From the NCBI RefSeq assembly GCF_002843385.1, contig NZ_MVDE01000012.1:62001-126000 (forward strand): a DNA stretch of 64,000 bases. The letters are read 5' to 3'. A program made the position numbers and the translations under genes. Below the pieces are notes generated by a model. It saw nothing but the letters and a program-made list of their open reading frames with translations. It was not told the origin of the DNA and did no database searches. Origin of the DNA: Labilibaculum manganireducens (GTDB lineage Bacteria; Bacteroidota; Bacteroidia; Bacteroidales; Marinifilaceae). Below, piece by piece: positions 28,708-39,000 of the stretch (positions are counted from its first letter, which is position 1; each line of letters opens with the position of its first letter).

Positions 28708-28732
28708 AAGATTGTAACTGAAAATATAAGTT

Positions 28733-28769
28733 TCCGTATTATCTTTGCCGATAATACGGATTTTTTTTT
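28733..28769 (+). terminator. Terminator after gpmI
   Basis: TCCGTATTAT and ATAATACGGA form a 10-bp stem followed by nine T. Confidence 0.93.
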
Positions 28770-28809
28770 CTTAAATCCACGAAAGTAGAAATTGTAAAAG
28801 AATAGCATT

Positions 28810-29391
28810 GTGTTACAGATAGGAAAAGCCATAGTAAGTTTAGACGTGATCGAAAAGAAATTCATTTGTGATATTTCAAAATGTTGCGGGGCTTGTTGTG
28901 TAGAGGGAGATTCGGGTGCTCCGTTAGAGGAAGAAGAAAAGCAGATTATTGAGGAGATTTATCCTGTGATAGAAGAATATCTTACCGAAAAAGGCATTGA
29001 AGAAATAGAAAAACAAGGGAAAACTGTAATTGATTCGGATGGTGACCTGGTAACTCCTATCATCAACAATAAAGAATGTGTTTATACTGTTTTTGAAAAT
29101 GGATCGGCACAATGTGGTATCGAAAAAGCTTTTTTCGATGGAAAAATAAACTTTCGCAAACCAATTTCCTGTCAGCTATACCCGATTCGAATTCAGAAGT
29201 ATGAAGAGTTTGATGCGGTGAATTATAACAAATGGGATATTTGCAAACCTGCCAGAGAATTAGGATTTAAAAACGGAACTCCGGTTTATGTTTTTTTAAA
29301 AGAACCATTAATCAGAAAATATGGTGAAGAATGGTATAAAGAGCTTCAGTATGCAGCTGAACACATTGATGAAATCATGAAAAAAATGTAG
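28810..29391 (+). CDS. DUF3109 family cysteine-rich protein
   Basis: The 193-residue soluble protein starts at GTG 28810 and carries the DUF3109 cysteine pattern: CDISKCCGACCVEGDSGAP near residues 19-37, KECVYTVFENGSAQCGIEKAF, CQLYPIR and WDICKPARELG. The pattern resembles the YkgJ family of putative Zn/Fe-chelating proteins. The molecular job is unknown. Cysteine spacing suggests a metal or iron-sulfur site. It stands alone between the gpmI terminator and its own terminator. Confidence 0.85.
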   Translation: MLQIGKAIVSLDVIEKKFICDISKCCGACCVEGDSGAPLEEEEKQIIEEIYPVIEEYLTEKGIEEIEKQGKTVIDSDGDLVTPIINNKECVYTVFENGSAQCGIEKAFFDGKINFRKPISCQLYPIRIQKYEEFDAVNYNKWDICKPARELGFKNGTPVYVFLKEPLIRKYGEEWYKELQYAAEHIDEIMKKM

Positions 29392-29440
29392 ATGACAAAG
29401 TATCAAATGTAAGGGTAAGAGTATCACGAAATTATATTGT

Positions 29441-29470
29441 AAACAGTAACCGTTTGGTTGCTGTTTTTTT
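29441..29470 (+). terminator. Terminator after DUF3109 gene
   Basis: AACAGTAACC and GGTTGCTGTT pair with one mismatch and are followed by a T-run. Confidence 0.8.
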
Positions 29471-29616
29471 ATGCTCTTCCGTCTGTTTATTTGGTTTGTG
29501 ATTTGATGGGTGTTGATATTTAGAGGTTGTAAATCTCTATTTGATGAAGACTGAAAGCTAATTTCAAATTACTATATTTACGTTTCAAATTACTTAAATC
29601 CAATAAACACACTATT

Positions 29617-30987
29617 ATGGATAATATTAAAGCATATATTGAAGAGAACAAAGAGAGATTTTTAGAGGAATTGTTTGGACTGATTCGAATTCCATCGATT
29701 AGTTCGATTGAAGCAAATAAACCAGAGATGTATAAAGCTGCCGAATACTGGAAGCAGTTGATGTTGAATGCAGGTGCTGATAAGGCGGTGGTAATGGAGA
29801 CAGAAGGAAATCCTGTTACTTATGGCGAGAAAATTATCGATCCAAAATTGCCGACAGTTATGGTTTACGGACATATGGATGTAATGCCGGTTGATCCAAT
29901 TAATTTGTGGAATACTGATCCTTTTGAGCCGGTAATTAAAGATGGTAAAATTTGGGCCCGTGGTGCTGATGATGATAAAGGTCAGGCATTTATGCACGCA
30001 AAGGCTTTCGAATATATGGTGAAAAATAATTGTCTTCCTTGTAACGTGAAGTTCATGATTGAAGGGGAAGAAGAAGTGGGATCACCTAATCTGCCTAAAT
30101 TTTGTGAAGAGCACAAAGAAATGTTGCAGGCAGATGTGATTTTAGTTTCTGATACCGGAATGATTGCTCCGGATATACCATCTATTACAACGGGATTACG
30201 TGGATTGATGTATTGGGAGGTTGAAGTGACCGGTCCTAATCGCGATCTTCATTCGGGATTGTTTGGTGGTGCTGTAGCAAATCCAATTAATGTATTGGCT
30301 AAAATGATTACTCAGATGGTAGATGATAACGGTCATATTACCATTCCTGGATTTTACGATGATGTAATTGAAGTTACTAAGGAAGAAAGAGTAATGATGG
30401 CTGAAGCTCCTTTCGATGTTGAGGAGTACAAAAAAGCAATCGACGTAAAAGAGTTAGCTGGCGAGAAAGGTTATACTCCTTCTGAACATACAGGAATTCG
30501 CCCTTCGTTTGATGTTTGTGGTATTTGGGGTGGATATATTGGCGAAGGTGCTAAAACAGTTCTTCCTTCAAAAGCAACTGCAAAAATTTCAACCCGTTTG
30601 GTTCCGAATCAAAACTGGGAAAAAATTTCAGTTCTATTTAAAGAGCATTTCGAAGCAATTGCTCCGGATTGTGTAAAAGTAGTTGTTACTCCGTTGCATG
30701 GTGGACAAGGATATGTTTGTCCGATTGATTTCCCGGCGTACATTGCGGCAGATAAAGCGTATACCGAAGTTTATGGAAAACGTCCCGTGCCTGTTCGCAG
30801 TGGTGGAAGTATTCCAATTATTTCTTCTTTCGAAGAGATTTTAGGAATTAAATCTGTACTCATGGGATTTGGATTGGAAAGTGATGCGATTCACTCACCA
30901 AATGAGAATTTCCCTTTGGAACAATTCTTCAATGGAATCAACACAATTCCATTGTTTTATAAGTATTTTGCCGAATTGAAAAAGTAA
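29617..30987 (+). CDS. M20 family dipeptidase
   Basis: This is a cytosolic zinc dipeptidase of 456 residues. Metal ligands and catalytic residues of the M20 family are visible: VYGHMDVMP (His and catalytic Asp), RGADDDKGQ (bridging Asp), EGEEEVGSPN (catalytic and metal Glu), and a C-terminal SDAIHSPNE (metal His). The dimerisation lid domain lies in between with GPNRDLHSGLFGG. No signal peptide. It probably hydrolyses general dipeptides; acting on dipeptides freed from muropeptides is possible given the regulator and mur genes that follow, but no operator was found before it. Confidence 0.9.
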   Translation: MDNIKAYIEENKERFLEELFGLIRIPSISSIEANKPEMYKAAEYWKQLMLNAGADKAVVMETEGNPVTYGEKIIDPKLPTVMVYGHMDVMPVDPINLWNTDPFEPVIKDGKIWARGADDDKGQAFMHAKAFEYMVKNNCLPCNVKFMIEGEEEVGSPNLPKFCEEHKEMLQADVILVSDTGMIAPDIPSITTGLRGLMYWEVEVTGPNRDLHSGLFGGAVANPINVLAKMITQMVDDNGHITIPGFYDDVIEVTKEERVMMAEAPFDVEEYKKAIDVKELAGEKGYTPSEHTGIRPSFDVCGIWGGYIGEGAKTVLPSKATAKISTRLVPNQNWEKISVLFKEHFEAIAPDCVKVVVTPLHGGQGYVCPIDFPAYIAADKAYTEVYGKRPVPVRSGGSIPIISSFEEILGIKSVLMGFGLESDAIHSPNENFPLEQFFNGINTIPLFYKYFAELKK

Positions 30988-31013
30988 TAATTCGTAATTC
31001 AAATATAAGTTGG

Positions 31014-31046
31014 AAAGGGTATTCTAGTGCAGAGTACCCTTTTTTA
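31014..31046 (+). terminator. Terminator after the M20 dipeptidase
   Basis: AAAGGGTATTCT and AGAGTACCCTTT form a stem with one mismatch, followed by T residues. The rest of the 316-base gap (30988-31303) holds only the GntR gene's upstream region with its operator-like site. Confidence 0.9.
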
Positions 31047-31272
31047 GGCAAATATATGTTTTGGTATGATCAGTTTAAAGATTGATTGGGATTTGTCTTA
31101 CTTCCTGATTTTTCGGGAGGATAATTATTATTTTATTTCATTGACACTTCGGAATCGTTTAAAATAAAGCTTAAACCTTGAAAATCGGTATTTTTCTGGT
31201 TATGTTTGTATTTGGGTTTAATTGCATGGTTTTTTGACGGAATACAGACTAATTGCTGTATATTTCGTAACA

Positions 31273-31286
31273 GATCATACAAGTTG
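31273..31286 (-). promoter_or_regulatory. Operator-like site upstream of the GntR gene (autoregulation)
   Basis: On the minus strand this reads CAACTTGTATGATC. It matches the shared word AACATGTATGA (found before the murK, nagB and namZ operons) at 10 of 11 positions. It ends 17 bases before the regulator's ATG, a place suited to autorepression. Confidence 0.6.
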
Positions 31287-31303
31287 AAGTAAATTTGCAG
31301 TTC

Positions 31304-32023
31304 ATGGATGAAATTTTTGGAAAAATAGGATCAGCTCAAACTCTTAGTCAGAAGATTGAGCGCCGAATAGAAGAGGCTATTCGCCAGAAGAAATTGCTGG
31401 TGGGAGCTAAACTTCCTTCGGAGCGGGAATTATGCGAGATGTTTGCAGTTAGTCGGACTGCATTACGCGAAGCTTTGCGTAGACTTAGTGCCCGGGGCTT
31501 AATTGAGATCAAAAAGGGTAGTGGCATGTATGTTAGTGAATTGAAGATCAAAGATGCCATTGATTCTTTGAATTTGTATTATGATTTAAGTTTTGATAGT
31601 AACCTGATTCCTCAAATTATTGAAGTGAGGCGCGTTTTTGAACCGGAAATTGCCCGGATGGCAGCAAATAACCGAAGGGATAAGGATTTGGACTTATTGC
31701 TTAAGAATATTTCGGATTTGGAAGATTGTGATCCGGATAATACCCAAATGGAAGCAGATATCATCAATAAATTTCATTTGAATGTTGCTAAGGCCTCATG
31801 CAATCCGATTGTGATTATTACTATGGAGCCAATCTATTCTCTTTTGCCGCGCATGCGAAATTTGATTTATGCCAATGTGGATGGAGAGAAAGATTTTACA
31901 ATTAAAGCTCATCGTACCATTTATGAAGCTATTCGGGATAAGGATGCAGATAAAGCTTTTGAAGCAATGGTTGGACAGATAAACAGAACTCTTGAGATTT
32001 ACACACAGTATTTGAAAAAATAA
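31304..32023 (+). CDS. GntR-family transcriptional regulator, FadR subfamily
   Basis: The 239-residue regulator has an N-terminal winged helix-turn-helix (LSQKIERRIEEAIRQ...KLPSERELCEMFAVSRTALREALRRLSARGLIEIKKGSGMYV, about residues 11-75) and a C-terminal all-helical FCD ligand domain with the metal-site residues of that fold (EVRRVFEPEIARMA, FHLNVAKASCNP, HRTIYEAI). ATG 31304 is preferred to the TTG at 31295. It is adjacent to the convergent murQ-murK operon. It probably senses an amino-sugar or muropeptide metabolite and binds TAACATGTATGA-type sites; both statements are inference from context. Confidence 0.9.
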   Translation: MDEIFGKIGSAQTLSQKIERRIEEAIRQKKLLVGAKLPSERELCEMFAVSRTALREALRRLSARGLIEIKKGSGMYVSELKIKDAIDSLNLYYDLSFDSNLIPQIIEVRRVFEPEIARMAANNRRDKDLDLLLKNISDLEDCDPDNTQMEADIINKFHLNVAKASCNPIVIITMEPIYSLLPRMRNLIYANVDGEKDFTIKAHRTIYEAIRDKDADKAFEAMVGQINRTLEIYTQYLKK

Positions 32024-32040
32024 GAACTGTATTTTCAATA

Positions 32041-32078
32041 AAAAACGGAGATTGATGATTCAATCTCCGTTTTTTTTT
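32041..32078. terminator. Bidirectional terminator between the GntR gene and murQ
   Basis: AAAAACGGAGATTGA and TCAATCTCCGTTTTT form a perfect stem with a four-base loop, A-run on one side and T-run on the other. It serves both convergent genes. Confidence 0.93.
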
Positions 32079-32096
32079 ATTGTTTTAAAATAATAT

Positions 32097-32948
32097 TTAT
32101 TTGTAAGCCTCAATGGCCTTTTTTACTGAGCCATGTTTTAACAGTAAGCTTTTAGCAACTTCTTTTTCAAGTTTTAATTCTTCCATAATCATTTTGGTTC
32201 CTCGTTCAATCAACTTTTTGTTGGTTAGCTGCATGTTAACCATTCTGTTGCCCTGAACTCTTCCCAACTTAATCATCAAGCTGGTGGTGATCATGTTTAG
32301 AATCATTTTTTGAGCAGTTCCGGCTTTTAGTCTGGTACTTCCGGTAACAAATTCGGGACCAACAATTGCCTCAATTACAATTTCTGATTCTTGCGAAACG
32401 GGAGCTTCAGGATTGCATGTAATACAAGCAGTAAGCAAACCATTTTCGCGGGCTTTTTTTACACCGCCAATAACATAAGGAGTTGTGCCCGAAGCAGCAA
32501 TTCCCAATACCGTATCATTCTGATTAAAACCATGTTCCTGTATCTCTTCCCAAGCTTTGTTCCAATCATCTTCGGCCGATTCAACGGCATTTCGTAAGGC
32601 CTTTTCTCCTCCTGCAATCAATCCAATTACAATATTTCCCGGAACTCCAAAAGTTGGCGGTAATTCCGAAGCATCCAATACGCCAAGTCTGCCACTTGTT
32701 CCAGCTCCAATATAAAATAATCGGCCTCCGGCTTTAACGCGGTCAACAAGTAGGGAAACAAATTTCCCGATTTCTGGAATCGCGCGATTTACTGCTAAAT
32801 GAACTTGTCCGTCTTCCTGATTAATTCCAATAAGTAGTTCATTAACCGACATCTTTTCCAAATTGGAAAAGTTAGAAGGTGATTCTGTTATTTTGTTTGA
32901 AGTTTTCTGGTTACCTGCTTTATTCATTATTTTGTTTTTATTTACCAA
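32097..32948 (-). CDS. murQ: N-acetylmuramic acid 6-phosphate etherase
   Basis: MurQ splits the lactyl ether of MurNAc-6-phosphate to GlcNAc-6-phosphate and lactate, the key step that commits cell-wall muramic acid to general metabolism. The SIS domain is plain: FYIGAGTSGRLGVLDASELPPTFG, then AGGEKALRNAVESAEDD with the catalytic Glu, GIAASGTTPYVIGG and TGSTRLKAGTAQKMILNMITT. The product is 283 residues from ATG 32948 or 276 from ATG 32927. The first start overlaps the kinase gene by 11 bases, which indicates coupled expression with it. Confidence 0.95.
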   Translation of the reverse strand: MVNKNKIMNKAGNQKTSNKITESPSNFSNLEKMSVNELLIGINQEDGQVHLAVNRAIPEIGKFVSLLVDRVKAGGRLFYIGAGTSGRLGVLDASELPPTFGVPGNIVIGLIAGGEKALRNAVESAEDDWNKAWEEIQEHGFNQNDTVLGIAASGTTPYVIGGVKKARENGLLTACITCNPEAPVSQESEIVIEAIVGPEFVTGSTRLKAGTAQKMILNMITTSLMIKLGRVQGNRMVNMQLTNKKLIERGTKMIMEELKLEKEVAKSLLLKHGSVKKAIEAYK

Positions 32949-33768
32949 GATGGTACTGAATCAATCCTTCCAATGGGCTTTGCTCAATTTTTCCAAGACG
33001 TAAACCGGTCTTGGCTGCGACCATTTCCAACTCATTTTTAAAGTAGTATGCAATACTTCCAATAAAGTGAATGGGCAGGTTGATGTGATTATTGTATTGT
33101 TTAATATTTCTTTCGAAAAATTCACCGAAGCTATTTTTTACAAGCTCTGATATATATGGTGATTGAATGTTCTCAGAAAGAAAGACTGTAAATTGAGCAA
33201 GAAAACGGCTGGGAGCTTCCTCTTTGTATACTTTGTTTATAATATCTGCATATTCCAGATTGTATTTCTGATAGAATGCACTTTTTATTTCAGCAGGAGC
33301 AATATTTTTAAGAATATCAGCCAGCAATTTTTTACCCATAACAGCTCCGCTGCCTTCGTCACCCAATATGTAGCCCAAGGGAGGAACGTTGTGTTCAATG
33401 TTTTCCCCATCGTATAAGCAGGAATTAGATCCTGTTCCAATGATACACGCTATGCCTTTTTCTTTTCCGCAAACCGATCGGGCTGCAGCTAAAACGTCGC
33501 TGTTAATTTCGCAATTTGCATCTGGAAAAATTTGTAGTAAGGAGTCTTTAATGATTTTCTTCTTATCATCAACAGCACAACCGGCACCGTAAAAAAAGAT
33601 CTGGGTAACTGAACCAAAATCATCAAGTGAGCTAATTATTTTAATTATCGAACTCGTATTTTGATGGTATGGGTTAATTCCCAAAGTCTGTTGGCGTTTA
33701 GTTACGCCTTTACTTCCGAGAAGAACCCAGTCGGTTTTGGTTGATCCGCTCTCTGCAATTAATATCAT
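32938..33768 (-). CDS. murK: BadF/BadG-type amino-sugar kinase (MurNAc/GlcNAc kinase)
   Basis: A 276-residue ASKHA-fold kinase. The phosphate-1 motif is LIAESGSTKTDWVL at the N-terminus, followed by ACIIGTGSNSCLYDG (phosphate-2 region) and LGDEGSGAVMGKKLL, with IHFIGSIAYYF near the C-terminus. Kinases of this family phosphorylate GlcNAc or, next to murQ in Tannerella and Clostridium, MurNAc (MurK). Because it is the first gene of an operon with murQ, MurNAc 6-kinase is the best guess; the symbol rests on that context. An operator-like site begins 14 bases upstream of its ATG. Confidence 0.82.
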   Translation of the reverse strand: MILIAESGSTKTDWVLLGSKGVTKRQQTLGINPYHQNTSSIIKIISSLDDFGSVTQIFFYGAGCAVDDKKKIIKDSLLQIFPDANCEINSDVLAAARSVCGKEKGIACIIGTGSNSCLYDGENIEHNVPPLGYILGDEGSGAVMGKKLLADILKNIAPAEIKSAFYQKYNLEYADIINKVYKEEAPSRFLAQFTVFLSENIQSPYISELVKNSFGEFFERNIKQYNNHINLPIHFIGSIAYYFKNELEMVAAKTGLRLGKIEQSPLEGLIQYHLGK

Positions 33769-33781
33769 GATTTTATTTTTA

Positions 33782-33796
33782 TAACATGTATGATGA
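33782..33796. promoter_or_regulatory. Operator-like site before murK (TAACATGTATGA)
   Basis: TAACATGTATGATGA. The first 12 bases are identical to sites at 33956 and 53441. Inside lies GTATGAT, close to the GT-N3-AC core that FadR-subfamily GntR operators use (t.GTa.tAC.a). It is close to the murK start, as expected for a repressor site. Confidence 0.7.
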
Positions 33797-33955
33797 ATGT
33801 TAATTTAAAATGAATTTACAAATAAATAAATTAATATTGAATTTGTATTTTTCCATTTTCATTCCTTCTACATTGCTTAATATCCTTATTGTACGGGTGA
33901 ATTTATTTTCACGTTACAAATATATAAAAATTAAACATTTGTAAAAAGTATTATA

Positions 33956-33970
33956 TAACATGTATGACCA
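33956..33970. promoter_or_regulatory. Operator-like site before the nagB fusion (TAACATGTATGA)
   Basis: TAACATGTATGACCA, with the core GTATGAC. It lies just upstream of the -33 box of the nagB-fusion promoter. Confidence 0.7.
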
Positions 33971-33972
33971 AT

Positions 33973-34004
33973 TTTGGAAAATATGATTTTCTGTTCTATT
34001 TTTG
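33973..34004 (+). promoter_or_regulatory. Promoter of the nagB fusion operon
   Basis: TTTG at 33973-33976, a 20-base spacer and TATTTTTG at 33997-34004 fit the Bacteroidota promoter. The gene starts 33 bases downstream. Confidence 0.75.
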
Positions 34005-34037
34005 ATCCGAAAGTAATTTAAATCAGGAGATAGCAAA

Positions 34038-36020
34038 ATGGAGAATCAGATACTGCAATTTAGGGAAGAGCTTGATGAAGCCAAGTTGTATTACCAACCT
34101 TCAGATGAGTTCGACAGAACAGTGAAAACCCGGTATGAGAAAATGCCGGCAGATATTTTTTCAACTGCTGAAAAGGCAGCCAAGTGGGTTGCAGGTGAAA
34201 TTGCAAATGAAATTAAGCAAAAACAAAAGCTTGGCGAAATGTGTGTTGTAGGATTAGCTACCGGAGCAACGCCATTGGGAGTGTATTCCGAACTGATTCG
34301 TCTGCACAAAGAAGAAGGCTTGTCATTTCTGAATGTGGTTACTTTTAATTTGGATGAGTATTATCCGATGTTGAAATTGAGCGCACAAAGCTATAATCAT
34401 TACATGAATGATGTTCTGTTTAATCATATCGATATTCCTCAAAATCAAATTCATGTACCAAATGGTGAGGTAAGCAAGGTCACAATTACCGGATACTGCA
34501 ATGAGTATGAAAGACTGATTGATTCTTTTGGGGGATTGGATTTGCAAATACTTGGAATTGGTCGTACAGGGCATATTGGGTTTAATGAACCAGGTTCACA
34601 ATTGGATTCGATAACCCGTTTGATTATGCTCGATTCTTTGACCAGACGAGATGCTGCCAAAGATTTTAATGGCTTAAATAATGTGCCTAAGGCAGCTGTA
34701 ACAATGGGTGTTGGTACCATATTTAAAGCCAAAAGGGTTATTTTAATGGCTTGGGGCGAAGGAAAAGCGGCGATTGTAAAAAAAGCATTGGAAGAAAGTC
34801 AGTGTGATGCTGTTCCTGCCAGTTATTTGCAACGACATACCGATGTGAAGTTCGTTTTGGATGTGCCGGCAGCAAGTGAATTGACAAGAGTAAAAAATCC
34901 TTGGCTGGTTGGAAGTATTGAGTGGGACCGTTATTGGATTCGGAAAGCGGCTGTTTGGTTGTGTAATAAATTGCAAAAACCAATTTTGAAACTGACTAAT
35001 CGTGATTATAATGATAATGGATTGAGTGAGTTACTTGCTTTATATGGTTCGGCTTACGAGGTAAATATTAAGGTATTTAATGATTTGCAGCACACCATAA
35101 CCGGTTGGCCTGGAGGAAAGCCAAATGCTGATGATTCTCATCGTCCGGAGAGAGCAGAACCGGCAAGTAAAAGAGTTTTGGTTTTTAGTCCGCACCCTGA
35201 TGATGATGTAATTTCGATGGGAGGAACTTTGAAGCGATTGGTGGATCAAAACCATGAAGTTCATGTTGCATACCAAACTTCAGGAAATATTGCTGTTGCC
35301 GATGATGAGGCGGTGAGATATCTTTCTTTTGTAAAAAGTTTTTCGAGAACTCATGATACAAACGAGGGCAATCTTCAGTGTGTAATTGAAGACATTCAAA
35401 AATTTCTTTTGGAAAATAAAAAGCCGGGAGGAATGGATACAGCTGAAGTGCGCAATATGAAAGCCTTAATCAGGAGAGGAGAGGCAAAAGCTGCCTGTCG
35501 TTTTGTAGGTATTCGATCTAAGAACCTTCATTTTTTGGATCTTCCTTTTTATGAGACGGGTACGGTTAAGAAAAATCCGTTGGGAGAAGAGGATGTTCGT
35601 ATTTTGGTGAACCTGCTTCGAAGGATAAAACCTCATCAAATTTTTGCCGCGGGTGATTGGTCTGATCCTCATGGAACGCATCGCGTATGTTGGGAAGGAA
35701 TTTACCAGGCACTGAAAATTGTGAAGGATGAGGAATGGATGAAGGATTGTTATGTGTGGCTGTATCGTGGAGCATGGCAAGAGTGGGATCTGGATGAAAT
35801 CCAAATGGCAGTACCAGTTAGTCCTGAGGAATTGCAGCACAAACGAAATGCAATACTGCGTCATCAATCACAAATGGAGAGTGCTCCGTTTTTGGGGAAT
35901 GATTCGAGATTGTTTTGGCAAAGATCAGAAGAACGAAATAGGGCTACAGCCGATTTATTTAACAAATTGGGCTTGGCAGAATACGAGGCAATTGAAGCTT
36001 TTGTCAGGTTTATTGTTTAG
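34038..36020 (+). CDS. nagB: Glucosamine-6-phosphate deaminase fused to a PIG-L (LmbE) deacetylase domain
   Basis: The 660-residue protein joins two domains. Residues about 25-310 are NagB-like: VGLATGATPLGVY phosphate loop, FNLDEYY with the catalytic Asp106, and LGIGRTGHIGFNEPGS with His179. Residues about 375-655 are PIG-L/LmbE: FSPHPDDDVISMGG with zinc ligands His386/Asp389, and GDWSDPHGTHRVC with another zinc His. NagB makes fructose-6-P from GlcN-6-P; the second domain could remove the acetyl group from GlcNAc-6-P or a related sugar, so that one chain would do both NagA- and NagB-type steps. That role is inference. No separate nagA is in the window, and the operon follows murK/murQ divergently. 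Confidence 0.9.
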   Translation: MENQILQFREELDEAKLYYQPSDEFDRTVKTRYEKMPADIFSTAEKAAKWVAGEIANEIKQKQKLGEMCVVGLATGATPLGVYSELIRLHKEEGLSFLNVVTFNLDEYYPMLKLSAQSYNHYMNDVLFNHIDIPQNQIHVPNGEVSKVTITGYCNEYERLIDSFGGLDLQILGIGRTGHIGFNEPGSQLDSITRLIMLDSLTRRDAAKDFNGLNNVPKAAVTMGVGTIFKAKRVILMAWGEGKAAIVKKALEESQCDAVPASYLQRHTDVKFVLDVPAASELTRVKNPWLVGSIEWDRYWIRKAAVWLCNKLQKPILKLTNRDYNDNGLSELLALYGSAYEVNIKVFNDLQHTITGWPGGKPNADDSHRPERAEPASKRVLVFSPHPDDDVISMGGTLKRLVDQNHEVHVAYQTSGNIAVADDEAVRYLSFVKSFSRTHDTNEGNLQCVIEDIQKFLLENKKPGGMDTAEVRNMKALIRRGEAKAACRFVGIRSKNLHFLDLPFYETGTVKKNPLGEEDVRILVNLLRRIKPHQIFAAGDWSDPHGTHRVCWEGIYQALKIVKDEEWMKDCYVWLYRGAWQEWDLDEIQMAVPVSPEELQHKRNAILRHQSQMESAPFLGNDSRLFWQRSEERNRATADLFNKLGLAEYEAIEAFVRFIV

Positions 36021-36036
36021 ATTTATCTGAGAATTT

Positions 36037-36069
36037 CCGAATTCGACAGCTTGAATTCGGGCTTCTCTT
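36037..36069 (+). terminator. Hairpin between the nagB fusion and the amidase-like gene
   Basis: CCGAATTC and GAATTCGG form an 8-bp stem around an 8-base loop; only a weak pyrimidine tract follows, so it may attenuate rather than end transcription. Confidence 0.45.
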
Positions 36070-36096
36070 TAACTGTTTCATTTTAACGTAAAAACA

Positions 36097-39000
36097 ATGT
36101 TTTCCATGTCTGGATTTTTTCTAAATATCCGTTTTTTTAGAATGCTTTGTGTAATCTCTGTATTGTTGTTCTCAAATTTTAATTTGATAGCAGCTAAGAA
36201 ATCGGACCGATTAACTCGAAAAGCCGACAAAGCAGCACAGAGTTTTGTTGAGCAAGCTTCAAAGGAATTTGTTTACACATTTAAGTACGATAGTTTGCAA
36301 ATAGATTCAGGGCAAAAAGAAATTACATTGTATATGAATCCGGTGTTTTCGTACATCCCGTTTCGCCTGGAATCTGTACAGAGATATAAGAAAGATTTCA
36401 AGGAAGAATTGGGGCGTAGATTTCGGAATTATTCCATCCGAATGGAAAGTATGGGACAGGAAATAAGTGATTTAATTCCTAATTTCTATCGAAATGGAAG
36501 TGTTGTTTTGGATTCAAATCGTTTGAACAAGAACTCGGAAGTCGCACATCCGTTGGTGCGAAGAGTAAACACAGGGAACGATACAAAACTTGGATTGGAA
36601 AATAAACACATTGCTCTTTGGCACTCTCATGGCTGGTATTATGAAAATACACTGGACAGATGGGAGTGGCAGCGGGCAAGAGTTTACACTACGGTGGAAG
36701 ATTTGTGGACCATGGAATTTGTTGTTCCATATATTGCTCCCATGCTCGAAAAGGCTGGAGCTAATGTGTTGTTTCCCCGTGAAAGAGATGTTCAGAGAAA
36801 TGAGGTGATAGTAGATGCTGATTGGTCATCGGAAGGATCGGAATATCTTGTATCAGATTCTGTTTGGGAACTGAATTCTCAAGCGGGTTTTGCAAACAAA
36901 TATCCCTTTTATATTGAAGGAGAAAATCCGTTTGAACTGGGAAGCAGCTATCAGACTGAGGCAGGTACTGACGTATCTGCTAAAGTACAATACATTCCTT
37001 GTTTTCCTGAAAAAGGAGAATATGCAGTATCTGTTTCTTATTCTGATGACGAGGATAATGTGAATGATGCGCACTATACCGTGAATCATGCAGGAGGTAA
37101 AACTGAATTTTTGGTGAATCAGAGCATGGGTGGTAAAACCTGGATTTATTTGGGGACTTTTCTTTTTGATAAAGGGAAGAATCCCGAAAAGGGAATGGTT
37201 GAACTGACTAACGAAAGTAAGGAGCCTGGAAAGTGGATTTCGGCTGATGCAATACGATTTGGCGGAGGAATGGGAAACATTGCCCGTGGAAATCCTGAAG
37301 AATTGGATGAGCTGAAGAAACAAAGAGCAGAGCTTGGTTTTAAATTGGACTCCTGTGTTTGGCAAAAATATACGAGTAATCGGCCAAGATATCAGGAGGC
37401 AGCACGTTACTATCTTCAGTATGCAGGCATGCCCGATTCGTTGGTGTACAGCATCAATAAAGATTACAAAGCAGATTACAGCAATCGCGGAAAAGATGCA
37501 GCTAAGTTTCAGAAAAGAGAAATTGGCAAAACCGACTACAAGGATGATTATATGAGTCGTGGAGAGTGGGTGGACTATTTACTAGGAGCACCTGCAGGAC
37601 CAACTAAAAATGTTGACGCAAAAGGTTTGGGTATTCCTATTGATATGGCCCTGGCTTTTCATACCGATGCCGGTTTTACACCAAATGATTCCATTATTGG
37701 AAGTTTGGCTATTTATTCGACCACCCGGGATGAGGATTATTTTCCAAACGGACAATCGAAATGGGCAAGCCGCGATTTAACGGATATTGTTCAAACGCAG
37801 GTAGTGGAAGATATTCGAAAAAAGTATGAACCAAAATGGACGCGCAGAGGGATGTGGAACAAGCAATACTCAGAAGCGTACCGTCCAAAAGTTCCTACTA
37901 TGTTGTCTGAATTGTTATCGCACCATAATTTTGCAGATATGTATCAGGGGATGGATCCTAAATTTAAATTCGATATCAGCAGAGCTTATTACAAAGGCAT
38001 TTTAAAGTTTTTGTCATCGCAGGATGGACGGGATTATGTGGTGCAGCCTTTGCCGGTTGATCATTTTCAAATCAGGGAAACTGAAAACGGAATTGTTCTT
38101 TCATGGAAACCAGTAATAGATCAATTGGAGCCTACGGCAGTTTCTGAATCATACAAGGTTTACACAAGAATTGAAGATGGTGGGTTTGATAACGGGATAG
38201 TTGTCCCCAATTCAGAATATAGAATTACGAATTGCCAACCTGGTGTGATTTATAGTTTTAAGGTGACAGCACTAAACAAAGGCGGTGAAAGTTTTGATTC
38301 GGAAATTTTAGCCTGTTGCAAATCAGAAAATGGTAAAAAGCCTGTTTTAATTGTAAATGGATTTGATCGTGTTTCGGCTCCTCAGGGATTTGATGATGGG
38401 AAGTTCGCCGGTTTTATAAGTTCGGAAGATGAGGGTGTCGCATACAAAAGAAATATTGCCTGTGTGGGTGATCAGTACGATTTCGATCGAAAATCGAAAT
38501 GGTTGGACGATGATGCTTCTGGACATGGAAGCTCATATGCCGATCAGGAAGAACGAATAATTCCGGGTAATAGTTTCGATTATCCTTTTGTGCACGGACA
38601 AGCGATTCGGGATAATGGCTTTGGATTTGTATCGATGAGTGATGAGGCCTTTGAAGAATTGAATTGGGAGGCGAAGGATTATTCTGTGTTGGATTTGATT
38701 TTTGGAGAGGAAAAAACCACAAAGAGAATCTACGGAAAAGAAAATAAAGATTTTACAATTTACACGCCCGAAATGAGAGAGGCGATTCGAAAATACATAA
38801 GCTGCGAAAATGCAAATTTGATATTGACGGGAGCTTATGTGGGAACTGATTTGGAGTTGTGCGGCGATAGTCTGGCAAAATCTTTTGCTGAGAATGATTT
38901 GCATTATCAGTTCAGAACCAATCATGCGAGCAAATTGGGGAAAGTATCGCATACAAACGAAGTGAGAAATAATTTCACGGGAGAATATCAATTTGAAACG

